This document shows, one piece after another, positions 36,969 through 45,766 of a stretch of DNA of 64,000 nt (positions are counted from its first letter, which is position 1; each line of letters begins with the position of its first letter). The notes below the pieces were generated by a model, which made no database searches, was not told where the DNA came from, and saw only the letters and a program-made list of their open reading frames with translations. The position numbers and the translations under genes are program-made. The DNA comes from Byssovorax sp. (lineage in GTDB: Bacteria > Myxococcota_A > Polyangia > Polyangiales > Polyangiaceae): the NCBI GenBank assembly GCA_025362495.1, contig JANYGI010000119.1, positions 55,211 through 119,210 of the forward strand, given 5' to 3'.

Positions 36969-37059
36969 GCCCGCGATCCGGCGAGGGACGCCTGCCGATC
37001 GGGTGATCGCCGCATTATCCTCTTGCGGCGCCGCCCTCTTTGGTGGCCAGTAGCCACCC

Positions 37060-38829
37060 ATGTCGGAGCAGAACGAAGAGCCCGAGTCCGCCGATCCCGA
37101 GCCCAAGCCGGAAGAGTCCAGGCCGGCCGCCTCCGCCTCCGCCGTCGCCGCGTCCTCCTCGGAGACCGCGCCGCGACCGTCGGCAAGCGGGCCTCCCGCG
37201 GCGAAGGAAAAGCTGAAAAACAAGCCGTCAACGTCGGCTACCGTCGTCCCCGTCGTCCCCATCGTCGCCGACGGAGACGCGCTCCCCGCGCCGGCTCCCT
37301 TCGCGGCGGCGGCCACGGCCCTGCCCGCGGCGCCGGCATACGGCCTCGCGTTCCTCTCCGGTTTTCTCTATTTCCTCGCGTTCCCCGGCATCGACGTCTG
37401 GCCGCTCTCGTTCGTGGCGCTCGTGCCGCTCATCGTCGCCCTGCGCGGCCAGACGGCCAAGCGCGCGCTCGGCCTCGGCTGGCTCGCCGGCTTCACGATG
37501 ACGATGTTCGGCTTCTACTGGCTGATGGAGATGCTGAAGTCCTTCAGCGGCTTCCCTCTGCCCCTCTGCGTCCTGTTCATGGCGCTGCTGTGCGCCGCTC
37601 AGGCGGGGCGCATCGCCCTCTGTGGGTGGCTCTACGGCCGCGCCGATCGCCGCGGCTGGCCGGCCGCGCCCGCATTCGCGCTGGCGTTCGTGGCGAGCGA
37701 GCTGGTCTTTCCGCTGCTGTTTCCCTGGTACTACGCGGCGACTGTCCACAACGCGCCGGTGTTCCTCCAGCTCGCAGATCTCGGCGGGCCGTACCTCGTT
37801 TCGGTGGTGCTGATCGCGGCGAACCTCGCTCTCGCCGAGCTTACGTTCGTCTTCGTGCGCAAGGAGCCGCGCGCGCTCGATCGCCGCGTGCTCTACGCGG
37901 GCGCGGGCGCGGTCGGCGCGGCGCTGCTCTACGGGGCGCTGCGCATTCACCAGGTCGACGCCAGGGCCGCCGTGGCGACGCCCGTCAAGATTGGCATCGT
38001 CCAAGGCAACCTGCCGCTCCTGGCGCGCTCGCACGGGCTGCAGAGCGCCCAGAAGGCCACGGCCGATCTCCGGGCGCGCGGGGCCGAGCTGGTGCTCTGG
38101 AGCGAGGGTGGGAGCGGCACCGCCCACCGCGAGAGCCCCAACGAGGAAGAGGCCCGCAAGGTCGTCACGGCGAAGCTCGGCGTGCCGACGATCATTGGCA
38201 CTCTGCTGGTGCGCCCCGGCCCCTCGCGCGAGCACCCGACGCTGTTCAACACCGCCCTCCTGGCGACGGACGGCGGCAAGATCGTCGGGCGGTACGACAA
38301 GCAGTATCTCCTGGCCTTCGGCGAATACCTCCCCTTCGGCGAGCAGTTCCCCCAGCTCTACGAGATGTCGCCGAACTCGTCGCGCTTCAGCTCGGGCACG
38401 TCGCTGGAGCCGCTGGTCTGGGGCGATCACCGCATCAGCGCCCTCATCTGCTACGAGGACATCCTCCCCTCGTTCGTCAACAAGATGGTCCATCACGCGG
38501 ATCCCGATCTGATCGTGAACCTGACCAACGACACCTGGTTCGGCGACTCGACCGAGCCCTACATCCACTTTGCGCTGGCGAAGCTGCGCGCGGTGGAGCA
38601 CCGGCGGTATCTGGTGCGGGCGACCAACAGCGGCCTCTCGGGGATCATCGATCCCATCGGCCGGACGATCCTCCACGGCAAGACCTGGGACGAGGAGGCT
38701 TTGCTCGGCGAAGCGCGGTTCCTGCACGCGACGACAGGATACGAGATCCTGGGGGACTATCCCTGGTATCTGCTGACGCTGGGGATCGTGTTCATGGCGT
38801 TTCGGCGGCGAGAGCAGAGCCTGGGCTGA
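37060..38829 (+). CDS. lnt: apolipoprotein N-acyltransferase
   Basis: This inner-membrane enzyme adds the third acyl chain to the N-terminal Cys of lipoproteins. The 589-residue product has a Pro/Ser/Ala-rich cytoplasmic N-terminal extension of about 90 residues that is not part of the family. Multiple membrane helices follow to about 310, then a nitrilase domain with the catalytic triad Glu349 (VLWSEGG), Lys414 (RYDKQYL) and Cys464 (LICYEDI). Supporting motifs are FGEYLPFGE, NLTNDTWFGDS and RATNSGLSGIID, with a closing C-terminal helix. The many lipoproteins in this window are its expected substrates. Confidence 0.92.
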   Translation: MSEQNEEPESADPEPKPEESRPAASASAVAASSSETAPRPSASGPPAAKEKLKNKPSTSATVVPVVPIVADGDALPAPAPFAAAATALPAAPAYGLAFLSGFLYFLAFPGIDVWPLSFVALVPLIVALRGQTAKRALGLGWLAGFTMTMFGFYWLMEMLKSFSGFPLPLCVLFMALLCAAQAGRIALCGWLYGRADRRGWPAAPAFALAFVASELVFPLLFPWYYAATVHNAPVFLQLADLGGPYLVSVVLIAANLALAELTFVFVRKEPRALDRRVLYAGAGAVGAALLYGALRIHQVDARAAVATPVKIGIVQGNLPLLARSHGLQSAQKATADLRARGAELVLWSEGGSGTAHRESPNEEEARKVVTAKLGVPTIIGTLLVRPGPSREHPTLFNTALLATDGGKIVGRYDKQYLLAFGEYLPFGEQFPQLYEMSPNSSRFSSGTSLEPLVWGDHRISALICYEDILPSFVNKMVHHADPDLIVNLTNDTWFGDSTEPYIHFALAKLRAVEHRRYLVRATNSGLSGIIDPIGRTILHGKTWDEEALLGEARFLHATTGYEILGDYPWYLLTLGIVFMAFRRREQSLG

Positions 38830-39051
38830 GCCGGATCACGCGATCGGGTATCCGCGCCGGGACAAGGATGACGACCGGGGCGACTGCCACGCTCGACGTC
38901 GGGCACTCGCCCTTTGCGTCGCATCCCGAGCGTAGGCTCTCGACGTGGCTCGGCTTCTGGACGGTTGCTCACGCAGAGGCCACAAGGACTGGCGTCGCGG
39001 CGGCCGTTCGGGCTTGACACCACGTCGAGGGTCGCATTTCCTGCGTCGTCA

Positions 39052-40110
39052 ATGCGACGACTCATCGCGGTTCTCCTCGTGCTCGCGCTCGCCGCGCAGG
39101 TCTCGTGCAAATCGAAGACGGTGTGCGGGCCTTACGCGTCGATGAACCTCCCGGGCGTGACCAGGATTGATCGGTGCGACGTCGAGCTGAGCAGCGATTA
39201 CGGCATCGGCGGGGAGACGACCGCGACCGGGGCCGACTTCGTCAAGGCCATCGCCGGGAGCGGCTTCGAGCTCGGGCGTGACGCCGAATCGACCTACGGT
39301 GAGGCCAAGGACATGCAGTACTTCCGCAAGGGCGGCGTGGTGTACTTCATGTTCACGAACCTCAAGAAGCGCGACAGCGGCGCGACGTTCTTCAGCATCT
39401 ACCCGACGCCGCGCCAGCCGAAGACCTGGCTCCCCGAGGCCTCGTGGGAGAAGGCCAGTTCCCTCGACGCCGATCGACAGGCGCTCATCGCGCGGCTGGG
39501 CGGCGTCGCCGATCTCGTCAAGGGCAGCGCCAGGGCGCCGAAGCAGTGCGACGGCTCGCTCGTCGCGCTCGATCCGGCGCTCGCGAAGAGCGCCAGGACC
39601 GTGCTCATCAACCTCGACGCCAGCGATTTTCGAGGACCAAAAGGCGCACGCTATGCCCGCGGGCCCGAGCCCTTCCCCGCGGTGCGCAGCGACGCGGACG
39701 CGTTCAACTCCCACTACAGCACCAAGCTGTCTACCCTGCTGGAAGAGCGGATACCCATCGACGAGGTGGCGGAGCGACGGGTGGTGCCCTTCCTGAGCAT
39801 CACCCAGTATCACGCGCCCAAGGTCGATCACGACGCCACTCCGGGGGCCGTCGTTCAGCTCTTCACGGGCGGTGACGCGAAGTTCGACGTGGTCGTGGTC
39901 GACCTGAAGGAGCGCACGGTGCTCTGTCGCTCCAGCGCCGCTGCGGAGAGCAGCGAAAAGCTCGACGTGACCCGACTCACCCGGAAGAACAGCAGCGGCG
40001 AGGTGCAGGGTGTGTCGGTGTCCTCGTACGAGAACGAGGACCTCGCCGCCAACATCTCGACCGCGGCGTTCGTCGCGCTCGCCAGGATGAACCCCGCGTT
40101 CGCGCGCTGA
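39052..40110 (+). CDS. hypothetical lipoprotein
   Basis: The 352-residue product has signal peptide MRRLIAVLLVLALAAQVSC, with Cys19 as likely lipidation site, followed by KSKTVCGPY. The mature part is a mixed alpha/beta protein (MQYFRKGGVVYFMFTN, KTVLINLDASDF-like segments, VVPFLSITQYHAPKVDHD). No family is recognised. The ATG at 39052 coincides with the signal peptide; the frame is open upstream but that part is not coding in character. The 222-base gap before it has no recognised site. Confidence 0.6.
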   Translation: MRRLIAVLLVLALAAQVSCKSKTVCGPYASMNLPGVTRIDRCDVELSSDYGIGGETTATGADFVKAIAGSGFELGRDAESTYGEAKDMQYFRKGGVVYFMFTNLKKRDSGATFFSIYPTPRQPKTWLPEASWEKASSLDADRQALIARLGGVADLVKGSARAPKQCDGSLVALDPALAKSARTVLINLDASDFRGPKGARYARGPEPFPAVRSDADAFNSHYSTKLSTLLEERIPIDEVAERRVVPFLSITQYHAPKVDHDATPGAVVQLFTGGDAKFDVVVVDLKERTVLCRSSAAAESSEKLDVTRLTRKNSSGEVQGVSVSSYENEDLAANISTAAFVALARMNPAFAR

Positions 40111-40116
40111 GCCGCC

Positions 40117-40200
40117 GTGATTACCAGCGCGGTCTTCGACGAGCTCGTGGCCCCGCTCCGCGCCGAGATCCACGCGCACGGCTATCGCATGCTCGGCTGT
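40117..40200 (+). pseudogene. N-terminal fragment of an ECF sigma factor
   Basis: A GTG-started frame six bases after the preceding stop encodes FDELVAPLRAEIHAHGYRML, the typical opening of region 2 of large ECF sigma factors (usually FEALVAPLRAELHAHCYRMLGS). After about 28 codons the match ends abruptly in Arg-rich noise. The rest of the gene, including the promoter-recognition parts, is gone. The fragment sits at the left end of a decayed region. Confidence 0.6.
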
Positions 40201-40330
40201 GGCCGCGAGCGTCGCCCGCGCGAGGCGTCATCGTTTCATGACGTGCGGGAGATCACGAGATCACACAGGAAAGGTGCGCCGCGGGCGTCATGCCTTGACG
40301 GCGGGGCGCGCCAGGGCCGATGCTCGCGCC

Positions 40331-41188
40331 ATGCGCCTCCGAGTCGTCCCGCTCTCGCTCCTCCTCGCGCTCGCGGCGTGCAACAAGCCCTCTGCACCCG
40401 TCCCCTCGACCAGCGATAGCGCTACGGCCGCAAAGAGCGCGAAGGTCGCATCGAGCCCTGCGGTGTCCACCGCGGCTCCGAAGACCTCGGCTGCCGCAGC
40501 CGCCAGCGCACCACCCGGCCTCGATCGGCCGGCGAAGCTCGGCGCGCCGGCCGAGCCGCTGTTCGGCGCCATCGCGTTCGCGCGCGACGGCGGCGGCGCC
40601 GGCTATTCCACCCGGCGGCCGACGCAGGAGGAGGCGAGCGCGAACGCGAAGGGCTACTGCAAGTCTCCTTCGTGCCAGGTGGTCGTCGAGTTCAAGAGCG
40701 AGTGCGCCTTTCTGGCCTCGGGAGGGACTGGCAAGGAGGGAGTCGGCAAGGCCGCGCGGCCGAGGGACGCAGAGCAGATCGCTTTGCGGGAGTGCGCCAC
40801 GCATGGCGGCAAAGACTGCAAGATCGTCACGTGGGGTTGCTCCCTGCCGGGCTATGCGGACCAGCCGCCCCGCGACGAATGGGATCTGATCGAAGAAGAT
40901 ACGACGGTGCCTGCCGAGGGCGGCACGACGCTGGCGGCTCGCGTCATCCGGCCTCCCGGTCCGGGGCCGTTTCCGCTGGTCGTTCTCAACCACGGCTCGC
41001 CTCGCGACGAGGCCGACCGACCCAGGATGACCCCGAGCGGCCTCGCGGCGCAGGCGCGGCGGTTCGCGGTCGGCGGCTGGGTCGCCACAGCGGTGCTCCG
41101 GCGGGGCTATGGCGCGTCGACGGGCGGATGGGCCGAGGGCTTCGGCCCTTGTGACAGTTCGAGACGCGCGTTGCCCGATAATGGGTGA
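40331..41188 (+). pseudogene. lipoprotein with DUF4189-like domain and truncated alpha/beta-hydrolase
   Basis: The 285-residue frame starts with a lipoprotein signal (MRLRVVPLSLLLALAAC). A Ser/Ala linker follows, then a DUF4189-like domain (FGAIAFARDGGGAGYSTRRP, SCQVVVEFKSECAFL, CATHGGKDCKIVTWGC). Next comes the opening of a dienelactone-hydrolase-type domain (PFPLVVLNHGSPRDEADRPR, AVLRRGYGASTGGWAEGFG). The hydrolase stops right there, before the Ser nucleophile, Asp and His, and the frame ends 11 codons later (SSRRALPDNG). The N-terminal lipoprotein domain could still be made; the enzyme part cannot work. Its stop overlaps the next GTG frame by four bases by chance of the junction. Confidence 0.65.
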
Positions 41189-41474
41189 CAGACAGTCTCT
41201 GCGAGAACATCGTCTGGGCTGCTGTCACGGCGCCGACTGACCTCGATCCGGTGGGCCTCGGCGTCGCGGCCGGCATGGCAGAGCTGCTGGCAGCGCGAGC
41301 GGGGCAACCGCCGCCGGCCTGGGCGAGCTCGGTGGGAGCGGCGCTGACGCCGGTGTGCCTGGTGAAGGCGGCGCGCACGATGCCGCGACTCGGGCGGCTC
41401 TGCGAAGAGGAAGCCCGGGGCCGTTGCGGCGTCGAGGGATCCTGGCGCCGCCGGAGTTCTTGAGCGTCGCCTGA
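41185..41474 (+). pseudogene. frameshifted small hypothetical gene
   Basis: The frame from GTG 41185 reads DLDPVGLGVAAGMAELLAAR, then PPPAWASSVGAALTPVCLV and RTMPRLGRLCEEEA, with good codon bias. At about 41420 the coding signal switches by one base to PLRRRGILAPPEFLSVA and a stop at 41474. The two halves read as one protein of about 95 residues with a single-base frameshift. I do not know its function; the size and style are those of small proteins beside toxin-antitoxin-like pairs. Confidence 0.5.
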
Positions 41475-41517
41475 AGGCGTCCGCCCTCCGCGATGAGCCA
41501 CGCGCCGTGCGAACCTC

Positions 41518-41756
41518 ATGACGCGACTCTCGGGCTCCGCGATCTCGGCCAGCGGCGAGCGGTGGGTCCAGCGCGCCCGTCATCGAGTCGTGCGGTGCAA
41601 GGCCCCTTGTCCGCGCTCGAAGCGAAGCTCCACGCCATCAACCTGGCCACGCTCGACGGGCGGACGCACGAGGAGCGCGGGACGATCCGGTTGGCGCACA
41701 TCGATGGGCTCCGCGTCCATTTCGCCCACACGCCGGCTGAGACCCGCTATCTCTGA
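41518..41756 (+). pseudogene. decayed gene fragments
   Basis: Two overlapping frames carry partial coding signal: MTRLSGSAISASGERWVQ from 41518, and ALEAKLHAINLATLDGRTHE with IDGLRVHFAHTPAETRYL up to the stop at 41756. Neither is a full domain and the switch between them needs a frameshift. I see this as the 5' and 3' ends of a lost gene. The rest of 41189-41894 shows nothing more. Confidence 0.35.
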
Positions 41757-41894
41757 CCTTGACGCCGAGGCAGGATATGTGGAGCGCTCTTGCTCACGGC
41801 AGCGCGAAATGGAACGGGATCGTATACGTTATGCTCACTGGCCGACCCAGGTGGCCTGACGTGAACGTCTCCACTTGACGCTTCCACGTTGCCG

Positions 41895-43157
41895 TCACTC
41901 CTGGAGTCGCCGCGAGTCCCCTTTACCCTTGCGTTTCTTCGCTCCCCGCGCGGTCTGCCCCTCGATCGGAGCGCCGAGCATGGGAAAGAACGCAGCCTCG
42001 ATCGCCCGCGCGCGCAGGAGCAGGGCGACGCCGACCGCCGCGCAGGCGACCATGCCAAGGCCGACAATTCCGCTCGTGGGTACGCCGGATGCGCTCGACC
42101 CCACGGCGGTCACAGCGTACCGCAGCGTGATCAGCAGCGCGAACGCCGCGGCGGTGTAGCGACGAGGCGTGACGATGGCGATCAAGGCCAACAGGAGTGG
42201 CTCGGCGATGGCGGCGCCGAGGCACGCCAGCGCGGCAGAGGCGGCGTTGGGCTCGGCGCCGAGGTGAGTCGCGGCGCCCAGCGCGCAGACGAGCAGCGCT
42301 GTGCCGATGGCGAGCAGGAGTGAGATCCGACTGCCGACGACGGCGAGGGCGATGAATGCGACGATCACGAGGAGGTTCGTCCCCGCGAGGACGGCCAGTT
42401 GAAGGAAGACGCGCTCCGTCGACATGTCCTCGGAGCCCCCCGCTGGCAGCTCGGCGATCAGGGTGAGCGGCGCCGCTGAGGCCGCGACGACGAGCAGCGC
42501 GAGCGCCGGTCTCGGCGCGGCGGGCAGAGATGGAGTCGGGGCGCGATCGAGGACGAAGACAATCGTCGTGGCCCCCGCGGCGAGCGCCATGATCACCGCG
42601 TCGCTGAACAGGCCGACGGCGAACGTGGCGCGGTAAAACAGCGCGGCGAAGAGCGGACCACCCGTGGCGCCGAGGTTCACCGCGAGGGTCAGGCTGGCAA
42701 AGAGCGCGACCAGGGTCATCGGGCGCGCTCCTGCAAACTGCTCTGCGGCGACCGTGTACAGGTTCGCGAAAAACAGGCCCTTGGCCACGGCCCAGACGAG
42801 GACAATCAGCGTCAAGCTCGCTGGACCGGCGAAGGCCAGGGCGGCGAAGGCGACCGCGGAGAGCGTGACGCTGAGCACGAGCAGGCGCCTCGCGCCGACG
42901 GCGATCGCCGCCCCGCCGCCGACGAGCGTGACGAGAGCGGCAATCCCGACCAGCAGCGACTGCGTATCCCGGGCGTCGCCGAGAGATACCCCGAGCCCAC
43001 CCGCCGTGAGCGGCGCGGTGGCGTGGAGGCCGAACACCGCCTTGACGCCGTAGAACGTCAGGCGCTCGACTAGCGTGAGACCGAGGACAAGGACCAGTCC
43101 TACCCACATCCGCGGATTTCGCACGAGCCACCCCTTCTGGACGGCCAGCGATAGCAC
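41895..43157 (-). CDS. POT/MFS-like membrane transporter
   Basis: The 420-residue product has about 12 hydrophobic helices. The first contains ERLTFYGVKAVF, like the ExxERF-type motif of proton-dependent oligopeptide (POT/PTR) transporters. A middle helix has NLGATGGPLFAALFYRATF, in the place of the POT signature. The proton-coupling ExxER motif is only partly matched, so the substrate may not be peptides. The C-terminal tail is strongly basic (RGAKKRKGKGD). It is the last of a same-strand run with prfB and the lol genes (58 nt after lolD), though cotranscription is unproven. Confidence 0.68.
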   Translation of the reverse strand: MLSLAVQKGWLVRNPRMWVGLVLVLGLTLVERLTFYGVKAVFGLHATAPLTAGGLGVSLGDARDTQSLLVGIAALVTLVGGGAAIAVGARRLLVLSVTLSAVAFAALAFAGPASLTLIVLVWAVAKGLFFANLYTVAAEQFAGARPMTLVALFASLTLAVNLGATGGPLFAALFYRATFAVGLFSDAVIMALAAGATTIVFVLDRAPTPSLPAAPRPALALLVVAASAAPLTLIAELPAGGSEDMSTERVFLQLAVLAGTNLLVIVAFIALAVVGSRISLLLAIGTALLVCALGAATHLGAEPNAASAALACLGAAIAEPLLLALIAIVTPRRYTAAAFALLITLRYAVTAVGSSASGVPTSGIVGLGMVACAAVGVALLLRARAIEAAFFPMLGAPIEGQTARGAKKRKGKGDSRRLQE

Positions 43158-43215
43158 GCTCTGGGGTTCGAATGTCGAGCGCGTGCGCGCGGTCGCCGTG
43201 CGGCGGCTTGTCTGC

Positions 43216-43962
43216 TCAGGCCTCGGCGACCAGAGCGCCGCTCTCGGCCGCCGGCGGATCGCTCTCGGTCACCGGCGCTTTGCGCTCGTCGGTGTCCACG
43301 AGGCCGTCGCGCATCGTCACGATTCGCGGCATCGACGCGGCGAAGCCGAGGTTGTGCGTCACCACGACGATCGTGGTCTTGTGCTCGCGGTTGATCGAGA
43401 AGAAGAGCTCGTGCATCTCCTTGCTCGTCGTCGAGTCGAGGTTGCCAGTCGGCTCGTCGGCCAGCAGCAGCTTCGGGGAGAGCACCAGAGCCCGCGCGAG
43501 AGCGACGCGCTGCTGCTCGCCGCCCGAGAGCTCACCAGGACGGTGGGTGAGGCGCGACGACAGGCCCACTTCTTCCAGCAGGGCGCGCGCCGGAGCGTCC
43601 ATCTCTTTGCGGCTCTTGCCCTGGATCAGGCCCGGCATCATCACGTTCTCGAGCGCGTTGAACTCGGGCAGGAGATGGTGGAACTGGAAGACGAAGCCGA
43701 TCGTCTTGTTGCGGATCGACGCCAGCTTCGAGCCGGAGAGGCCCGTCAGCTCGTCATTGCCAATCTTGATCTTCCCCTTCGAGGGCAGATCGAGGGTGCC
43801 AATGCAGTGCAGGAGCGTGCTCTTGCCGGCGCCCGAGGCGCCGACGATCGCCACGACCTCGCCCTGATCGATGGTGAGGTTGATGCCGCGGAGCACGTGG
43901 AGGCGGCGCCCCATGTGAACGTAGCTCTTGTGGAGATCCGACAGCGTGACGAGCGGCGGCAT
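43216..43962 (-). CDS. lolD: lipoprotein-releasing ABC transporter ATPase (LolD family)
   Basis: This cytoplasmic ATPase powers extraction of outer-membrane lipoproteins from the inner membrane. The 248-residue product has Walker [10 protein letters not shown] at 41-49, Q-loop [11 protein letters not shown] (the LolD-typical form), signature [15 protein letters not shown], Walker [13 protein letters not shown] and H-loop VVVTHN. A short acidic Ala-rich C-terminal tail is added. It starts 10 nt after the lolC stop, so the two are one transcription unit. Confidence 0.92.
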   Translation of the reverse strand: MPPLVTLSDLHKSYVHMGRRLHVLRGINLTIDQGEVVAIVGASGAGKSTLLHCIGTLDLPSKGKIKIGNDELTGLSGSKLASIRNKTIGFVFQFHHLLPEFNALENVMMPGLIQGKSRKEMDAPARALLEEVGLSSRLTHRPGELSGGEQQRVALARALVLSPKLLLADEPTGNLDSTTSKEMHELFFSINREHKTTIVVVTHNLGFAASMPRIVTMRDGLVDTDERKAPVTESDPPAAESGALVAEA

Positions 43963-43972
43963 CAGAGGGCCT

Positions 43973-45697
43973 TCACTCCCAGCGCAGGCCGTCGACCGGG
44001 CGGAGCTCGGACGCGGCGTACGCCGGGTAAATCGTGGAGATGGTGCAGATGAGGAACGCGGCGAGCGCCACCATCGCGTAGTCGCCGCCGTTGACGTTCA
44101 CGGGCAGGCGGTCGATGTAATAGACCTCGGGATCGAGCCGGACGCCGAACCACGAGAGGCCGGTGCAGGCCCCGAGCGCGGTGCCGACGCCGAACACGGT
44201 GCCGATGCCCCCGATGATCACGCCCTCGAGCATGAAGATCCGCATGATCGCGCCGTCGCTGGCGCCGAGGGCCTTGAGAATGGCAATCTCTTTGCCCTTC
44301 TCCGTCACCATGAGCAGCAGAGTGCAGACGATGCAGAAGCTGGCGACCATGATCGCCAGCGAGAGGATGATGAACGTGGCGATCTTCTCCAGCTTGAGGG
44401 CGCTGAAGAGGTTCTTGTTCATCTCCATCCAGTCGCGGACCCGGATCTTGGCGCCCTTGGTGCCGTCCGGGTTCATGTCGACGATGGCCGCGTCGATCGC
44501 CGCGCGGAAGTCGGCCACCTTCTCGGCGTCGGGCAGGCGGATGTCGATGTTGGTGATCCGCGAGATCTTGTCGTCGCTGAGGCTGAAGAAGGCCTGGGCG
44601 TCGGCGAGCATCACGTAGGCGTGCGACGCGTCGTACTCGTACATCCCGCTGTAGAAGATCGCCGCGACCCGGTACTTGCGCGTCCGCGGCATCACGCCCG
44701 TCGGGCCGAGCTCGCCCATCGGCGACAGCAGCGATATCTCGTCGCCGACGAGCACATGAAGGCTCTTGGCCAGCTCGCGGCCGAGGATCACGCCGGGGTA
44801 AATCTTCTCGTTCTTGCGGAGGAACTCCTTCAGCGAAGGATCGATGTCGTCGTGGAAGCGAGCGTCCGGGCCCTTGAAATAAGGCTCTCCGGTGGGGCCG
44901 CGACCGACGACCTCGTCCGGGCCGAGATCGAGGAGCTTCTCGGGCCTGGCGAAGTACTCGAAGCTGCCGACCTCGATGTTGTTCTTGAGATCGATGACGT
45001 CGCCGATGGTCTCGGGATCGATGCCGCGCACCAGCACGCCCGCGGTATTCGACGCGCTCGAGCCCATCGCCTCGCCGCCGGCGACCGGCGTGGCCGCGCC
45101 GCCGCCCGTCTTCGCGAGCACCTTGCGGACGATCTCGAGCTTCGGCTCCCAGTCGCCGAAGCCGCCCGGCCGCGTCACGTCGACGACGACGTGGGCGTTG
45201 TTGCCGAGGATCTTCCGCTTCAGATCGTGGCCGAAGCCGCCCATGATCGACGTCACCGAGCAGAGCGCGCACGAGCTGACGGCGACGCCCGAGATCGAGA
45301 GGATCGAGATGACCGTGAGGAAGCCGCTCTTGGTGGCGCGGACGTGGCGGGCGCCGACGAACGACGAGAACGACCGGTTCTCGAGCGCGTCGAGGATCAT
45401 CGGCAGGAACGCGAGGAGCACCAGCAGGAGGAAGATGACGCCGGTGGCGATCGATCCGATCGTCACCACCTGCGTCCACAGATCCGGCGCGGCATGCGGC
45501 GCCAGCGCGCCCTGCATGCGAATGCTCAGGCGCGTGAGGACCAGGAACGTCGGCCCCGGGATCGCCGCGAGCCACCAGAAGACGCCCCGCGTCCCCACCG
45601 CCTGGAACCGCTGATACCCGCGAAAGGCGAGCAGCAGACAGCTCAGCCCGACGAAGATGCAGAACCCGATGTAGAGCGACGGCGAAATACCCGGCAC
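43973..45697 (-). CDS. lolC: lipoprotein-releasing ABC transporter permease (LolC/LolE family), with extra N-terminal membrane segment
   Basis: The permease partner of LolD has 574 residues, longer than the usual 400. An additional N-terminal region of about 125 residues has three membrane helices ([44 protein letters not shown]). Then comes the standard fold: [20 protein letters not shown], a large periplasmic MacB-like core, and FtsX-type helices ([39 protein letters not shown], ending [10 protein letters not shown]). Only one permease gene is present, so it probably works as a homodimer (LolF-like). The GTG start at 45697 has its ribosome-binding site inside a stem. Confidence 0.86.
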   Translation of the reverse strand: MPGISPSLYIGFCIFVGLSCLLLAFRGYQRFQAVGTRGVFWWLAAIPGPTFLVLTRLSIRMQGALAPHAAPDLWTQVVTIGSIATGVIFLLLVLLAFLPMILDALENRSFSSFVGARHVRATKSGFLTVISILSISGVAVSSCALCSVTSIMGGFGHDLKRKILGNNAHVVVDVTRPGGFGDWEPKLEIVRKVLAKTGGGAATPVAGGEAMGSSASNTAGVLVRGIDPETIGDVIDLKNNIEVGSFEYFARPEKLLDLGPDEVVGRGPTGEPYFKGPDARFHDDIDPSLKEFLRKNEKIYPGVILGRELAKSLHVLVGDEISLLSPMGELGPTGVMPRTRKYRVAAIFYSGMYEYDASHAYVMLADAQAFFSLSDDKISRITNIDIRLPDAEKVADFRAAIDAAIVDMNPDGTKGAKIRVRDWMEMNKNLFSALKLEKIATFIILSLAIMVASFCIVCTLLLMVTEKGKEIAILKALGASDGAIMRIFMLEGVIIGGIGTVFGVGTALGACTGLSWFGVRLDPEVYYIDRLPVNVNGGDYAMVALAAFLICTISTIYPAYAASELRPVDGLRWE

Positions 45698-45703
45698 AGC
45701 GTC

Positions 45704-45759
45704 AAGCCTCGTTGCGATTGATTGAGCCGGGCAGCAACGATCCCGGCTCGATGAGGCTT
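45704..45759 (-). promoter_or_regulatory. nested stem-loop between prfB and lolC covering the lolC ribosome-binding site
   Basis: In the 69-base gap there are two nested perfect inverted repeats. The inner is GAGCCGGG/CCCGGCTC (45724-45731 and 45742-45749, 10-base loop). The outer is AAGCCTC/GAGGCTT (45704-45710 and 45753-45759). In the minus-strand transcript the 3' outer arm contains GAGG about 8 nt before the lolC GTG, the only ribosome-binding site candidate. Folding would hide it. It may attenuate lolCD translation, end prfB transcription, or both. Confidence 0.6.
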
Positions 45760-45766
45760 ACAGCCT

